Below, in pieces: positions 13,225 through 24,227 of a stretch of DNA of 64,000 bases. Source of the DNA: Tenrec ecaudatus (Eukaryota > Chordata > Mammalia > Afrosoricida > Tenrecidae); contig NC_134541.1 in assembly GCF_050624435.1 (NCBI RefSeq), positions 6,025,983 through 6,089,982 of the forward strand. Direction: 5' to 3'. Positions within the stretch are counted from its first letter, which is position 1, and the number at the start of each line of letters is the position of its first letter. The notes beneath the pieces were generated by a model. It was not told where the DNA came from. It saw nothing but the letters and a program-made list of their open reading frames with translations, and did no database searches. A program made the position numbers and the translations under genes.

Positions 13225-13435
13225 CCTGTTAGAATGGTTTGAGGAGGGAGGGAGAACAAAAAAAAAAAGAGGACCTGATGCAAAGGCTTAAGTGGAGAGC
13301 AAATTCTTTGAAAATGATTAGGGCAAAGAATGTACAGATGTGCTTTATACAATTGATGTACGTATATGTAAGGGTTGTGATAAGAGTTGTATGAGCCTCT
13401 AATAAAATGTTTAAAAAATTTTTTAAAAAAAAGAA
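13225..13435 (+). repeat. 3' end of abundant retroelement
   Basis: 5'-truncated copy: 'gaggacctgatgcaaaggct', 'gcttaagtggagagcaaat', ending with ataagagttgtatgagcctc and 'taataaaatgt' plus A-tail. Confidence 0.8.
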
Positions 13436-13559
13436 TGCTTTGAAAAGACTGTTCTTCTCTGGCTGTGAATTACAGGTATGTCTCTTAGACCACAGGACCC
13501 TTGGTATTTTGAAACTCACCAAATGGCCTGTTGGCAAAAGATGAGGCACTTGGCTTCCA

Positions 13560-13665
13560 TAGTTTCTAATTTTAGAAAACTTGTAAGGTGATTTTACTCT
13601 GTCCTAGAGGGTTGCTGTGAGTTGTAATTGACTAGAATAAGACCTTGGTGTCAATAGTCAAGATA
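13560..13665 (+). repeat. AfroSINE fragment (3' half)
   Basis: Only the tail half is visible: 'tctgtcctagagggttgct', then 'gtgagttgtaattgacta'. Confidence 0.5.
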
Positions 13666-13751
13666 ATCAAGTTTCCATTTTAAAAATCTGACTCCTTTGA
13701 AAATGATGGAATTTGTGGTGAAAATGAGAATATTTAACCACCTATATGATA

Positions 13752-13965
13752 TAAGGATTTTTAGTGATATAGTGGTTAGGAATTGCACTGCTAACCACAA
13801 GGTCAGCAGTTCAAAACCACCAGCTGCTCAGAGGGAGAAAGATGAGGCTTTCTAATTCTGGAAAGAGTTACACACTCAGAAACTCACAGGGGCAGTTCAG
13901 TCCTGTCCAATATGGTTGCTGTGAGCCAGAATCAATTAGATGGCAGTGAACTTTATGCAACATAG
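13752..13965 (+). repeat. AfroSINE
   Basis: Full body: 'atagtggttaggaattgc', 'ctaaccacaaggtcagcag', 'ttcaaaaccaccagctgctc', 'gggagaaagatgaggcttt', tail 'ttgctgtgagccagaatca'. Confidence 0.85.
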
Positions 13966-14264
13966 GCAACTAACCCTCAGAATAGAAAGGAGCTATAAAC
14001 AAATAAGCAAGCAAGCAAAACAGCTGTGGTGGTGAAACTGAGTCAGAATCAGCACACTGGCAGTGGAGTTTTAGCATGGACATTTTACTAGTGTTGGGGC
14101 AGGGCCGATGTTGTGCCTCAAATGATCCCTTCCAGGATAGATCAGTATTCCAGGGACGGGGTCAGGGTATAATGATAGACTGACTCTGGGCTCTCTCCAA
14201 CAGCCAGTTATCAACCCCAAGCATTTCCCTCCTCCAGCACCTATGTCTATGGGTCAAACCAGAC

Positions 14265-14340
14265 CCATTTCTGTGGAGTTGATGCCAGTGCATAAGGAGA
14301 CCCTGTGCCCAACAGAGTAGAACTGTGCTCCATAGGATTT
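14265..14340 (-). repeat. AfroSINE fragment, minus strand
   Basis: The block 'gagttgatgccagtgcat' and 'cagagtagaactgtgctcc' is the complement of the SINE 3' half. Confidence 0.5.
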
Positions 14341-14384
14341 TCACTAATTATTTTAGAAGTAGCTTCCAAGAGTCTTTTCTTCCA

Positions 14385-16440
14385 AGTTCCTTAATTCTTT
14401 TTCAAAATCATTTTATTAGGGGCTCATACAACTCTATCACACTCTATACATACATCAGTTGTGTAAAGCACGCTTATACATTCATTGCCCTCATCATTCT
14501 CAAAACATATGCTCTCCACTTAAGCCCCTGGCATCAGGTCCTCAGTTTACCCCCCCTCCCTCATGAGCCCTTGATAATTTATAAATTATTATTTTGTCAT
14601 ATCATGTCCTGTCCGATGTCTCCCTTCACCTACCTCTCTGTTGTCGATCTCCTAGGGAGGAAGTCACATGTAGATCCTTGTAATCGATTTCCCCTTTCCA
14701 ACCCACTCTCCCTCTGCACTCCCAGTATTGCCACACACACCACTGGTCCTGAAGGGATCATCCACCCTGGATTCCCTGTGTTTCCAGTTCCTATCTGTAC
14801 CAGTGTACATCCTCTGGCCTAGCCAGACTTGCAAGGTAGGATTCGGATCATGATAGTGATGGGGAGGGGGAGGAAGCATTTAGGAACTAAAGGAAAGTTG
14901 TATTTTTCATCCTTGCTACATCATACCCTGAATGGCTGTCTCCTCCCCAAGACCCCTCTGCAAGGGGATCTCCAGTGGCTGACAAATGGGCTTTGGGTCT
15001 CCACTCCGCACTCCCTGCCTCATTCACTATGGTAAGATTTTTTTGTTCTGATGATGCCTTAGACCTGATCCCTTCGACACCCTCGTGGTCACACAGGCTG
15101 GTGTGCTTCTTCCACGTGGGCTTTGTTGCTTCTGAACTAGTTGGCCACTTGTTTACCTTCAAGCTTTTAAGACCCCAGACGTTATATTTTTTGATACCCA
15201 GGCACCATCAGATTTCTTCACCACATTTGCTTATTCGCCTACTTTGTCTTTGGCTATTGTGTCGGGAGGGTGAGCATCACAGAATGCCAATTTAATAGAA
15301 GAAAGTGTTCTTGCATCGAGGGAACACTTGAGTGGAGGCCCAATGTCCTTCCACCACCTTAATACTAAACCTATAAATATAGGCACATAGATCTATTTCC
15401 CCATCCTCATATATAAATATATTTGCATATGTACATGTCTTTATCTAGACCTCTATAAATGCCCATTGCCTCCCAGCTCTTTCCTCTATTTCCCTTGACT
15501 TTCCTCATGCCCCATTGTCATGCTCCGTCCCCACCTGGGTTTCAGCAATACCTCTTGGTTGCATTACCCTTGGTCATGCCCTACCAGGCCTCCCACACCC
15601 ACCTCACCACTAATTTGGATCACTTGTTGTTCCCTTGTCCCTGGGTTTGTTAAAACCGCTTCCTTTCCCCCGACCTCCACCTATCCCATGTCCCCCTGGA
15701 ACTGTCAGTCCCGTTGTTTTTCCTCCACATTGTTCATACTGCCTATCTTATTTAGACAGACCTGCGGAGATAATAACATGCACAAAACAAGACAGAGCAA
15801 AACCAAGCAACAGTATACAACAAAACAACAACAAACCACTGACAAAGAACAAGACAAAACACAACAAGAAAGAAAAGCTTGTAGTTAGTTCAAGGATCGT
15901 TTGTTGGCCTTTAGGAATGTTTTCCAGTCCAGTCTGTTGGGGCACCACGCCTTGGCCCCAAAGTCCACTTTCAGCATTCCCTGGGGACCTTGCCACTCCA
16001 TTCCCTTGCTGTTCCGCTGCACTCCTCCAGTGCTTTGCCTTGCTGTGTGGTGGGATCAGGTTGGGTGCAATTCCCACACCGTGTCTCCGGTGCTGTACCC
16101 CACAGGGCCATGAGTCAGTGAGGGTGTCATGTCTTAGAGTGGGGCTGACCATGTGATCCTTTCTGTGGACTGGCTGCTCTAATTGGGGTCATCGTCCTCA
16201 AAGCCTGGTGGGCCAGGATGTGCTCCACTCTCTCCTCCTCCCCCTTCAACTGTTCCCGTGTGCTCTGATCAGATATGTCCCTCTCCCGGAGCTGCAGATT
16301 CAATGCTGTCCTTTGATATAAATTATTCTGGGGGAGAGGGGCAGGCATCCACTTAGTATTTGGTACTGGGACCAGCCTCCCAGACCTCTCCACTGGTTCC
16401 CTACTCCATGCTGGAATGTTGCGTTCACACCTCATCTGGT
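14385..16440 (-). repeat. Full-length-looking abundant retroelement (about 2.05 kb)
   Basis: Among the longest copies here. On the minus strand it starts near 16,420 with 'agggaaccagtggagagg'. It then has the gagcacatcctggcccacc block, a T-rich stretch and 'aagataggcagtatgaac', then 'ggtctagataaagacatg', and ends with ccccTaataaaatgattttg at 14,395. No long open frame with protein-like composition is present, so the family is noncoding. It lies in intron 1 of unit A. Confidence 0.8.
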
Positions 16441-18020
16441 TTCTTTACCATACTTTGCTGTGGCATTCATATCTTCAGTGATCTCTTCATGAGGTGAGAA
16501 TCAGCCAGGGTCATGTCATCAGAACTACTTGTTCATATATTGGGGCTAGAATTAAGTGCGAGGCCCAAATCCATTTATGTATCTATGGTTTATAAACGTC
16601 TGGTTCACTTTGGAGGTCTCATCATTTTATGACAAAAAATTATCATTCCTCTCCTTGGGGCTAAAATAATCTATTGATAGTGACATTAATTTATCCAATG
16701 ATATAGAATTTAGCACACTAATGAGCAAAGTAAGGTGTACATTATAGATTGAACCACAAACTATGAATTATTAATTTGTAAATATTAAACTCTTAAAATG
16801 ATGGAGCACTATTTACATTTACCATGGGAGTTAGTGATAGGGAAAAATTTCCAGTAGCATATATTCACAAGGACAGAAACATACCTATCTGATTAATACA
16901 TCTTATGGTAAAGCAAGGAGGGGAGGGCATTATAATAGTAAATATAGGGTGGTCCTGGGCCACCTTTCATTGAGCACCTACAACAGAAGGGATTGAAACC
17001 AAAGACCAACAATCACCAGTTCATTAACCTTGGGATCACAGACAGTCATAAGTTTCTTCTCACACCAGGGCCTATAAGTCTTAAGACTAAGGGCTACCAG
17101 TAATTTTGCAGTAAATTTGAGGTAAAGCCCATTTCATTTAGTGGGGGTTCCACATTGAGTTCTTCTGGTGTAGCCTGTGAAAGAGGTGTCCTTGAAAGCG
17201 CAGAGTCTAAGGCGACAGTAATTTATAGGACATGGTCTGGCTTACCACAGGCTGTATTGAAATTAGATCAAAGGTGTCTAATTATGAACACAGTAGTGGG
17301 CTTGTTCTCCCATTGGGTTCTATGTAAGTATTGTTGTGTGCTTTTTCAGATGAGAAGTTGCTTCTCCCTGTTCATCCAGCAACAGATGGGTAAATGCCTC
17401 CTTGGAAACATAGATGCTCCTTGCTACCTCCCAACCCCCCAATCTTAACTTGACTTTCCTTTAAGGAAGAATTAACTATTGGAACTCTTGAGAGTTAAGC
17501 TGGTATAGTACTTAGAGTTGCTTCTGTGTATGTAGCAATGTTTAGTCAGTGTGAGCTGTTTTTAATAGTAATACAACTTGTGGCGTGAATCATCAAAAAG
17601 ATGAATTCACTTCCAAGTTTCAGATGTATCACTACAGGCTGTATTTTAGTATAAACACCTGACTTTAAGTATGAAAACCTGGCTGGCAGCACCTTTCTCT
17701 TCTATGACAGATCTCAGGTTTTTTGTTTGTTTTTAAGGAAGAAGCTACTTCACTTGAAACTTGGGCATCTCTAGCCTGAAATCTGAAGACAGAGATATAG
17801 CGTTGAATAAGCTCACAATGCCATTTTCAGCCTCAAGTCTATGTCACATTGTAACTTGCTCTCAGTGGACCTTGTGGAGAAGAGGAGCCAGGCCTCATTT
17901 TCCCTGGTCACAGCTGAGTAAAGTAACTCCATCCTTCCCTTCCATGATCAGAAGAACTAATGGGGTGCATTATGCATTACGGGTGATCTGCTTTCGCACA
18001 GCTTTTCTTTCAATCCTTAG
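16440..18020. other. Rest of unit A intron 1
   Basis: No gene. The left part (16,500-17,445) is homologous to 1,450-2,340. The right part (17,640-18,020) is homologous to 43,690-44,100 in unit B and leads into the exon-2 acceptor. Confidence 0.5.
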
Positions 18021-18079
18021 GTTTGTCTGCTATGGATACTGACTGTCCCCAAGAGAAGAGGAAGAAGGCTCAAATACCG
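18021..18079 (+). CDS. ZNF343-like: Unit A exon 2: short N-terminal coding exon of a KRAB-ZNF
   Basis: The acceptor is ...caatccttag|gtttgtctgc and the donor ACCG|gtgagt at 18,080. An ATG at 18,032 opens a 16-residue segment, MDTDCPQEKRKKAQIP, ending in phase 0 as the KRAB exon requires. Unit B has the same exon at 44,102-44,160 (MGTDCPQERRRTPQIL). As I remember it, human ZNF343 has a closely similar stretch just before its KRAB box, but there it is internal. An additional upstream coding exon therefore cannot be excluded, since the frame stays open to the acceptor (Leu-Ser-Ala before Met). RNA evidence would settle the start. Confidence 0.75.
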
Positions 18080-18720
18080 GTGAGTTGAAATTAGTTATCT
18101 TAATTATCTTCACTGCTGGCTCATTTACAGGAGGGTAGGATTATATTCTCTCTCTTGGAAAGGAATAAGGCAACCAACAATTTAGACATTTCATGCCTTT
18201 TAGCAAAGTTAGGCATGTTTGCATTTTATGTTCCTTGTTGGAAAATATACCCAAGGTTAATAATAAGAATCCAGAAAACTCTAAGAAATAAGGAATATGT
18301 TTTGAAAAACTGAGATTGTTAACATTTTAAAATGTACTATTAAATTTTAATACACATCCACGGATGTCTAATATCTAATGGTGGCATCCTATATACTGGG
18401 CAATTTTTTGTTTTTACTTATTGATCTTTTTAGATATAAAAATTGAGAACAAATAGTAACAGGCGATCCTCAGGTACCATCATATACATTCGGCAATCAT
18501 CTCTAAGGGACAGTCCTTTGTGCAGGAATATGATACTGTGTAGTCAAATGGAATTTTCCACTTCTGTTCAGTTCTGACAGCTGCTGCTCACACAGGACTT
18601 TTACTCTGATCTTAGTCCATTGAGCCTAGGACAGATCTAACAAATGTAAAGGATCCTCTTCTTTAGGCTTTCAATATCAGCCTTAAACTTGGTCACTCTC
18701 TCTGGGCTATCTTACTTGTG
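18080..18720. other. Unit A intron 2, proximal part
   Basis: Colinear with 44,161-44,780 in unit B. No coding signal and no clear repeat before the RTE piece at 18,720. Confidence 0.4.
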
Positions 18721-18880
18721 TCCTCTTCAGTATACAGATGACACGAAAACTTTATTTGATGAAAGCAAAAATTACTTGAAGCACTTACTGATGAAAATCA
18801 TACTATAGTCATCAATATGGATGATATTTCAACATAAAATAAAAATATGAAAATGTTCTCAGGAAGTGGAGTCAAGATTG
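18720..18880 (+). repeat. RTE/BovB-like LINE fragment
   Basis: The codons around 18,727 read LQYTDDTKT, a decayed YADD-type reverse-transcriptase motif region, followed by KHLLMKI. The same RTE segment occurs at 48,650-48,760 in unit B and at 24,834-25,109 on the minus strand. Confidence 0.6.
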
Positions 18881-19655
18881 TGTCTAGGTAGAATCACCTG
18901 CCCGGTACTCCTGATGTTAGATTGGAAAATTAAGAGGTAAGGAGGCCAATATTGGGAGGCTGGTTGCTAGAAATAGAATTCAAATGTACTAGGGCCTGTG
19001 GTCCAGCCCACCCCCCATGTGATTTTCACCCATGGAGTTATTCCAGGACTCACTGAAATGCTCTAAATTCACTGCGTCTGCCCATAATCTCCACTAACCC
19101 CTCATAAGGTCCAGTAGTACGGCGTCTACCACCCTTCCTGCACCCAAGATCCAAGACCTGCAGCATGCAGTAATTTCCCCAGACTGCTTTCTAAAGGTAG
19201 TCATAATTCCAAGTTCGCAGAGAGCCTCTAGGAAATAGCCCCAAGAGCTCACATTGGAGGCCCCCCTCTCTGTTACTCTCCCTGCTCCTGCATTCGCAGG
19301 CTTTGTTTCTCTCCTTCCCAGCTAGGAACAGACTACATTAGCCATGCCCATGTACACACCTGCTGCCCAGCTCCATACCTGCCAGCATGAGTAACATTAG
19401 ATAATTAGACACTAATTTGCTGTAATTGGAGAACCCCTAAGATATTTACTTGGGGCAGAACACAGATCCCCAGAGCACAGCCTGCAGAGCTGTATAGGAG
19501 AGAGCCTGGAGTGACACAGGAGAGCAACCAGGAGAATTCAGATCCAGTGGGCCCCAAACCTACTCGGCTAATCTGGTCCCCCTTCCCTGGGGACTCTGTG
19601 GAACAGCCCTGATACCAAGTCCCTTATTTAAAAAAAACAAACTTAAAAACTGCTT

Positions 19656-19955
19656 TCAAGGGGAGGGAGGGGAAAAAAAAGAGGACCTGATGCAAGGGGC
19701 TTAAGTGGAGAGCAAATGCTTTGAGAATGATTGGGGCAGGGAATGTATGGATGTGCTTTATACAATTGATGTATGTATATGTATGGATGGTGATAAGAGT
19801 TGTTTGGGTCCCTAATAAAATGTAAAAAAAGAGGAGAAAAAAATGATTAGGGCAGGGACTGTACAGATGTGCTTTATACAATTGATGTATGTATATGTAT
19901 GAACTGTGATAAGAATTGTATGAGCCCCTAATAAATTGTTAAAATTAAAAAAAAA
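19656..19955 (+). repeat. 5'-truncated abundant retroelement with duplicated 3' end
   Basis: The insertion is flanked by aaaaactgctttcaa at 19,646-19,660 and again right after the A-tail at about 19,953-19,967, a 15-bp target-site duplication. The 3' terminus is present twice in tandem: '...gagttgtttgggtccctaat' at 19,798 and '...gaattgtatgagcccctaat' at 19,914. The same dimer is seen at 26,880-27,110 and 52,070-52,311. Confidence 0.8.
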
Positions 19956-20434
19956 CTGCTTTCAATCTGAGGCTGTGTCCCTTTGTATAACTTTGAATGT
20001 AAACCTGGGCCATTAGCATAACATTAACTTAACAAAACAGGTAGAAAGCAGATCTCTGGAGCACAGCCTGCAGAGCCAGGAGTAACACAGGAAGGCAACC
20101 GTGGGAATCCAGATCCAGTGGGACTCAAACCCAATTGGCCACTCTGGTCCCCGTCTTTGGGAGACAGAGTGGCACAGCCCTGATACCAAAGCATACTACA
20201 AACACCTATAAAAATTATTTTGAAGATAACACTAACAGAATGAGAATACATATCCTGGACATTTTAAATATCAAACTCTAGAGCTGAATTGGTCTGACAT
20301 AGTAGAATTACAAATAAATGAGACCTCATAGTAGTTTTTTTTTTTTTAAGCTTTCATTTAGAGGCTGTGTTCCTTTTCATAGCTATGAATGTAAGCAGCA
20401 CAAGGCTGGTTTATTATCATAGCTTTTTTTTTTT

Positions 20435-20481
20435 AATATGGAACGCTTCACGAATTTGCGTGTCATCCTTGCGCAGGGGCC

Positions 20482-20532
<51 letters not shown>

Positions 20533-20538
20533 GAGCAC
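20435..20538 (-). pseudogene. RNU6 retrocopy: U6 spliceosomal snRNA retrocopy
   Basis: Reading the minus strand from 20,538: GTGCTCGCTTCGGCAGCACA at the 5' end, then ACTAAAATTGG, the ACAGAGA box, AGCATGGCCCCTGCGCAAGG, and CGTTCCATATT at the 3' end. I find no mismatch to the mammalian U6 sequence I know over 104 nt. The terminal U-run is replaced by an A-tail. The insert is flanked by tattatcatagcttt at 20,412-20,426 and 20,539-20,553. There is no TATA element or proximal sequence element upstream, so it is an L1-mobilised pseudogene rather than a transcribed locus. Its intact sequence suggests a recent insertion. Confidence 0.93.
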
Positions 20539-20649
20539 TATTATCATAGCTTTAACATAGCAAAAGAGGAAAAGCCAACAGGAGCTGAAGGTCACAGCCC
20601 AGACCAAAACTGGTTCTAAAAGTTTGAGGCTTGACAAAGAGTCTTTGAA

Positions 20650-22960
20650 AAACTGTTAATCGTGGCCATAACCAGTTCCCCTCCAGTACATGACCCTTCC
20701 AGTTGGGCTGCACCTGGCTCTGTGACCCCACTGTGAGATCATCCTGGCCCTGAGACCACCCCCACTTCGCTGGGCTGCCTTGGCTCTGCCACTCCTGTGA
20801 GGAACCGCCTGGCTTTGAGGCTCCCCTGACAGGATGCTGCTAGCCCTATAGTCCCAAATCCTTGCAGGATTACACCGGCCCTGTGACTCCTCCACCCAGC
20901 CACATACTGTGTTCCAGCTCCCCCTCCAGGCCATATCCAGCCCTGAAGCTCCCTGAGGTTCCATCTGGACCCAATAACCCCACCACTGGCCCAATCCGGA
21001 CCCTCGGCCCCTACCACTGGGCTACATATGGTCCTGAGACTCCTCCACATGCTCACCCCGGCTCCATACCCCCCCTCCCCATGGGCAGCCCTTAAACGTG
21101 TGTCTCCTCCACGGGCTCAATCCACCCTCTGAGATATCCGTCCTAAGCTCTCCACCAAATTGCTCCAGCTCCTCACCCAACTGACCTACACAATGCCACC
21201 CTGGAGGCCCGCAACCATCTGTGAGCATCCCCTAGAGCCTTCCAACCTGCCCACCAAAAAATAGAATCCTGGTAGGTTAGGGTGAGAGGGAAACCCCTGG
21301 GATAAAGTGGTATCCTAACCTCCCAGTGCAGTTGGCTACAGGCAGCCTGGAGAAGCATTCCTACCAGCCTCCCAGAAGAGAAGATCTTTGACTCCCCAGA
21401 AAATGGTGCTGAGCTCCAAAATGACACGCAGACAGCAACCTACCAAAACAACCTCAGTGAAAAAACAGGAGACACAAAACGCAATGTCGGAGGAGGTCCT
21501 GAACTTAGCAATGCTCATAGTAGAAGCAGAAGTTGATGCTGCCTGGAGTCATATAGGATATGAAGGAAGCAATACAGAAAAAAAAAAGATGAAATGATAC
21601 AGGAGATAAAGGACACCCAACAAAAGGAAATACAAGAGTTAAGGGACTAGGTAACAAAAGCAACCAACAAATTAACAGAGTTCATCAACAGAATAGAAGC
21701 AGAGAACTGTACCAGTGACCTCGAGGATAACCAGGCAGACTTCAACAAATGGGAAAGACATTCAAACAAGATAATCAGAGAAGCTGAAGAAAACCCAAGA
21801 ACGATGTCTGATGCCGTGAAGAGGAACAAAATTAGAATAATAATTACCAGAACAAGACACAACGATGAAGTCAAAAGCAAAAATTGTGATTGCAAGGGGA
21901 TTCCTAGAAGAAAACTTCCTTAGCTTAATGAATGAGAATCAGGCAACCATTCAGGAAGTAGAGTGGACACTAGCTAGACTGGATCCAGGTAGAATTTGCC
22001 AAGGCAGATAATAGTTAAACTATCCAACTTTGAGGAAAAGGAGAAAATTAAAAGAGCACCTAGGGGCAAAAAGACAGTCACTTACAAAGGTACCCAAATA
22101 AGAATATGCTCAGACACCATGAAGGAGAGAGTGGACTAACATTTTGCTGAAATTGAAAGAAAACAAGGCAAACCCAAGAATCTTCTACCCAGCCATATTT
22201 ATCATAATAGAAGGATAAGTAAACATCTTCCCAGACAAGGGAAAACTCAGAAAGTGTACGATAAAAGAAACCCAGCTCTAAAAAATCCTTGCTGCCCCAG
22301 TATGATCAGAAAAACACTCACTGAGCAGAAATATGAGACCACCACATAGAGCAATTCCACCCAGAGTTCAACACACATAATAACATTGGCTCATCAGTGA
22401 AAAGAAGGCAGGAATGAAACACATGTACACACACGACACACTGATAAAAAGGAAAATAGGGAAGCACCCAACAGGAAAGGTACAAGATGGACATCACTGA
22501 GTCCACAGATGGATGTAATAATTCTGAATATCAATGGACTGAACACGTTCATTAAAAGACTGAAACTAGTAGAATGGCTTAGGAAACACAACCCATCAAT
22601 CTGCTGCTTACAAGAGACACGCCTAAAACTAGCAGACAAAATAGGCTGAGAAACAAAGGCTAGAGAAAAATATACCAAACAAATGGCAATTTAAAAAATG
22701 CAGGTGTTGGGATCCTAATCTCTGATAAAAATATCTCAAGGTGCAAGCCATAACAAGAGATTAGGAGGGACACTATACAATGTTCAAGGCATCAGTAGAC
22801 CAAGAACCATTGTGCATAAAAAATATATATATGCGCCCAATGAGAGACCCACGAAATTCATCAAACTACCAAAAGATGAAAAAAGAAATCACGGCCTCAA
22901 CAATCATAGTAGATGACTTTACACCACTCTCCAAGAAAGATAGATCATAAGGAAAGAAGA
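20650..22960 (+). pseudogene. Degenerate L1 LINE: 5' UTR, ORF1 remnant, ORF2 endonuclease start
   Basis: From 20,650 to 21,380 there is GC-rich, noncoding, L1-5'UTR-like sequence. From 21,388 a broken frame reads MTPQKMVLSSKMTRRQQP and later KLTEFINRIEAEN and NQADFNKWERH, the charged coiled-coil character of L1 ORF1p. From about 22,515 a second broken frame reads ILNINGLNTFIKRLK, then PSICCLQETRLKL, then KYIYAPNERPTKFIK, then TIIVDDF.PLSKKDRS. These are the opening blocks of L1 ORF2p, the APE-type endonuclease with its N, QETxL and APN motifs. In-frame stops and frameshifts make it inactive. The reverse-transcriptase part is missing: the sequence goes straight into the abundant-retroelement tail at about 22,960. 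Confidence 0.7.
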
Positions 22961-24225
22961 GACGAATTATTGAGAGATAATGCATGAAAGTCGAACATGA
23001 TAGTGAACATGATAGTGGGACAGGAGGAAAGTAAAAGGAAATAGAGGAAAGAAAGAGGAGGCAAAAGACATTTATAGAGGTATAAATATAGGCATTTATA
23101 GATATAAATATATTAATATGTAACTATAGGGTTGTAGATCTGTGTACATATGTTTATATGTTAAGTATTAAAGTAGCAGACAAACATTGGGCTTCTACTC
23201 AAGTCCTCCTTCCATACAAGAATACTTTGTTCTAATAACTTGGCATTCTGTGATGCTCACCTTCCTGACATGATCACTGAAGACAAAAAGTGCTAAAGCA
23301 AATGTGAAGAAACCTGATAGTGCCCAGCTATTAGAAGATATAGCGCCTGGGGTCTTAAAGGCTTGAAGATAAATAAGCGATCTTTTAGCAGGGAAGCAAC
23401 AAAGTCCACATGGAGGAAGCACACCAGCCGGTGTGATCATGAGGTGTCGACAGGATCAGGTACATAGGCATCAGAAGATCCAAAACAATCATATAGATGC
23501 AAGAGTGGGGTCAGAGTAGAGACCCAAGCAACTTCTGTAGACAATTAGACAATAGGACATCCCTTCATAGAATGGTCACAGGAAGGGACAAATCAGCCAG
23601 GTTGCAGTATAGCACCGATGAAATACAACATTCCTCTTGTTCTTTAATGCTTACTCTACCCACTATCATGACCGCAGTTCTACCTTTCAAATCTGGCTAG
23701 ACCAGAGCATGTACACTAGTACAGATAAGAGCTCTCGACTTAGGGAATCCATGACAGATAATCCCTCAGGAGCAGTAATGGAGCAGGGATACCTTGAGGG
23801 TAAAGGGGGAGAAGTGGGGAACTGATTTCAATAAATAATGTATAACGCCTGGGGGGACAAACAACAGAAATGTGTGTGAAGGGAGACAACAGATGGTGTA
23901 AAATAGGAAAATAAAAATATAAATTATCAAGGGTTCGTGAGGGTGGAAGCGATGGTGACAGGAAAAACAGGAGCTGATACCAAGATCTCAAGTAGAAAGG
24001 AAATGTTTTGGAAATGATGATGGCAACATATGTACAAATGTGCTTGATAACAATCGATGTATGGATTGTTAAGAGCTGTAAAGAGCCCCCAATGAAATGA
24101 TTTATTAAAATATGTTTTGAAAATGATGGGAACATATATACAAATATGTTTGATACAATTGATGTATGGATTGTCATAAGAGCTATAAGAACCCCCAATA
24201 AAATTATTTATTAAAAATAAATATT
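22960..24225 (+). repeat. Abundant retroelement tail directly following L1 remnant
   Basis: It begins at 'gacgaattattgagagata' and 'catgatagtgggacaggagg', then follows the family order through 'ttaagtattaaagtagcag' and 'ctagaccagagcatgtac' to gagcccccaatgaaatgatt. A second, shorter terminus (24,115-24,215) follows. It therefore also carries a duplicated 3' end, but with a different junction from the 19.7-kb copy. Confidence 0.75.
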
Positions 24226-24227
24226 TT

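Larger units (their letters stand above)
18890..20650 (+). repeat. Probable L1 5' region with a duplicated block
   Basis: GC-richer sequence with a roughly 165-bp block present twice, at 19,443-19,622 and 20,035-20,195. Both contain 'ccagagcacagcctgcagag' (first) or 'ggagcacagcctgcagag', 'cagatccagtggg' and 'cagccctgataccaa'. A second shared block, gaggctgtgt.cctttt, follows at 19,970 and 20,358. It precedes ORF1-like sequence, so a tandem-repeat 5' UTR is plausible. It is interrupted by a retroelement end (19,656-19,950) and by a U6 retrocopy. Confidence 0.45.

Noticed and set aside
20435-20538. A functional U6 gene
   Set aside because: No TATA or proximal element upstream, an A-tail in place of the T-terminator, and flanking target-site duplications.
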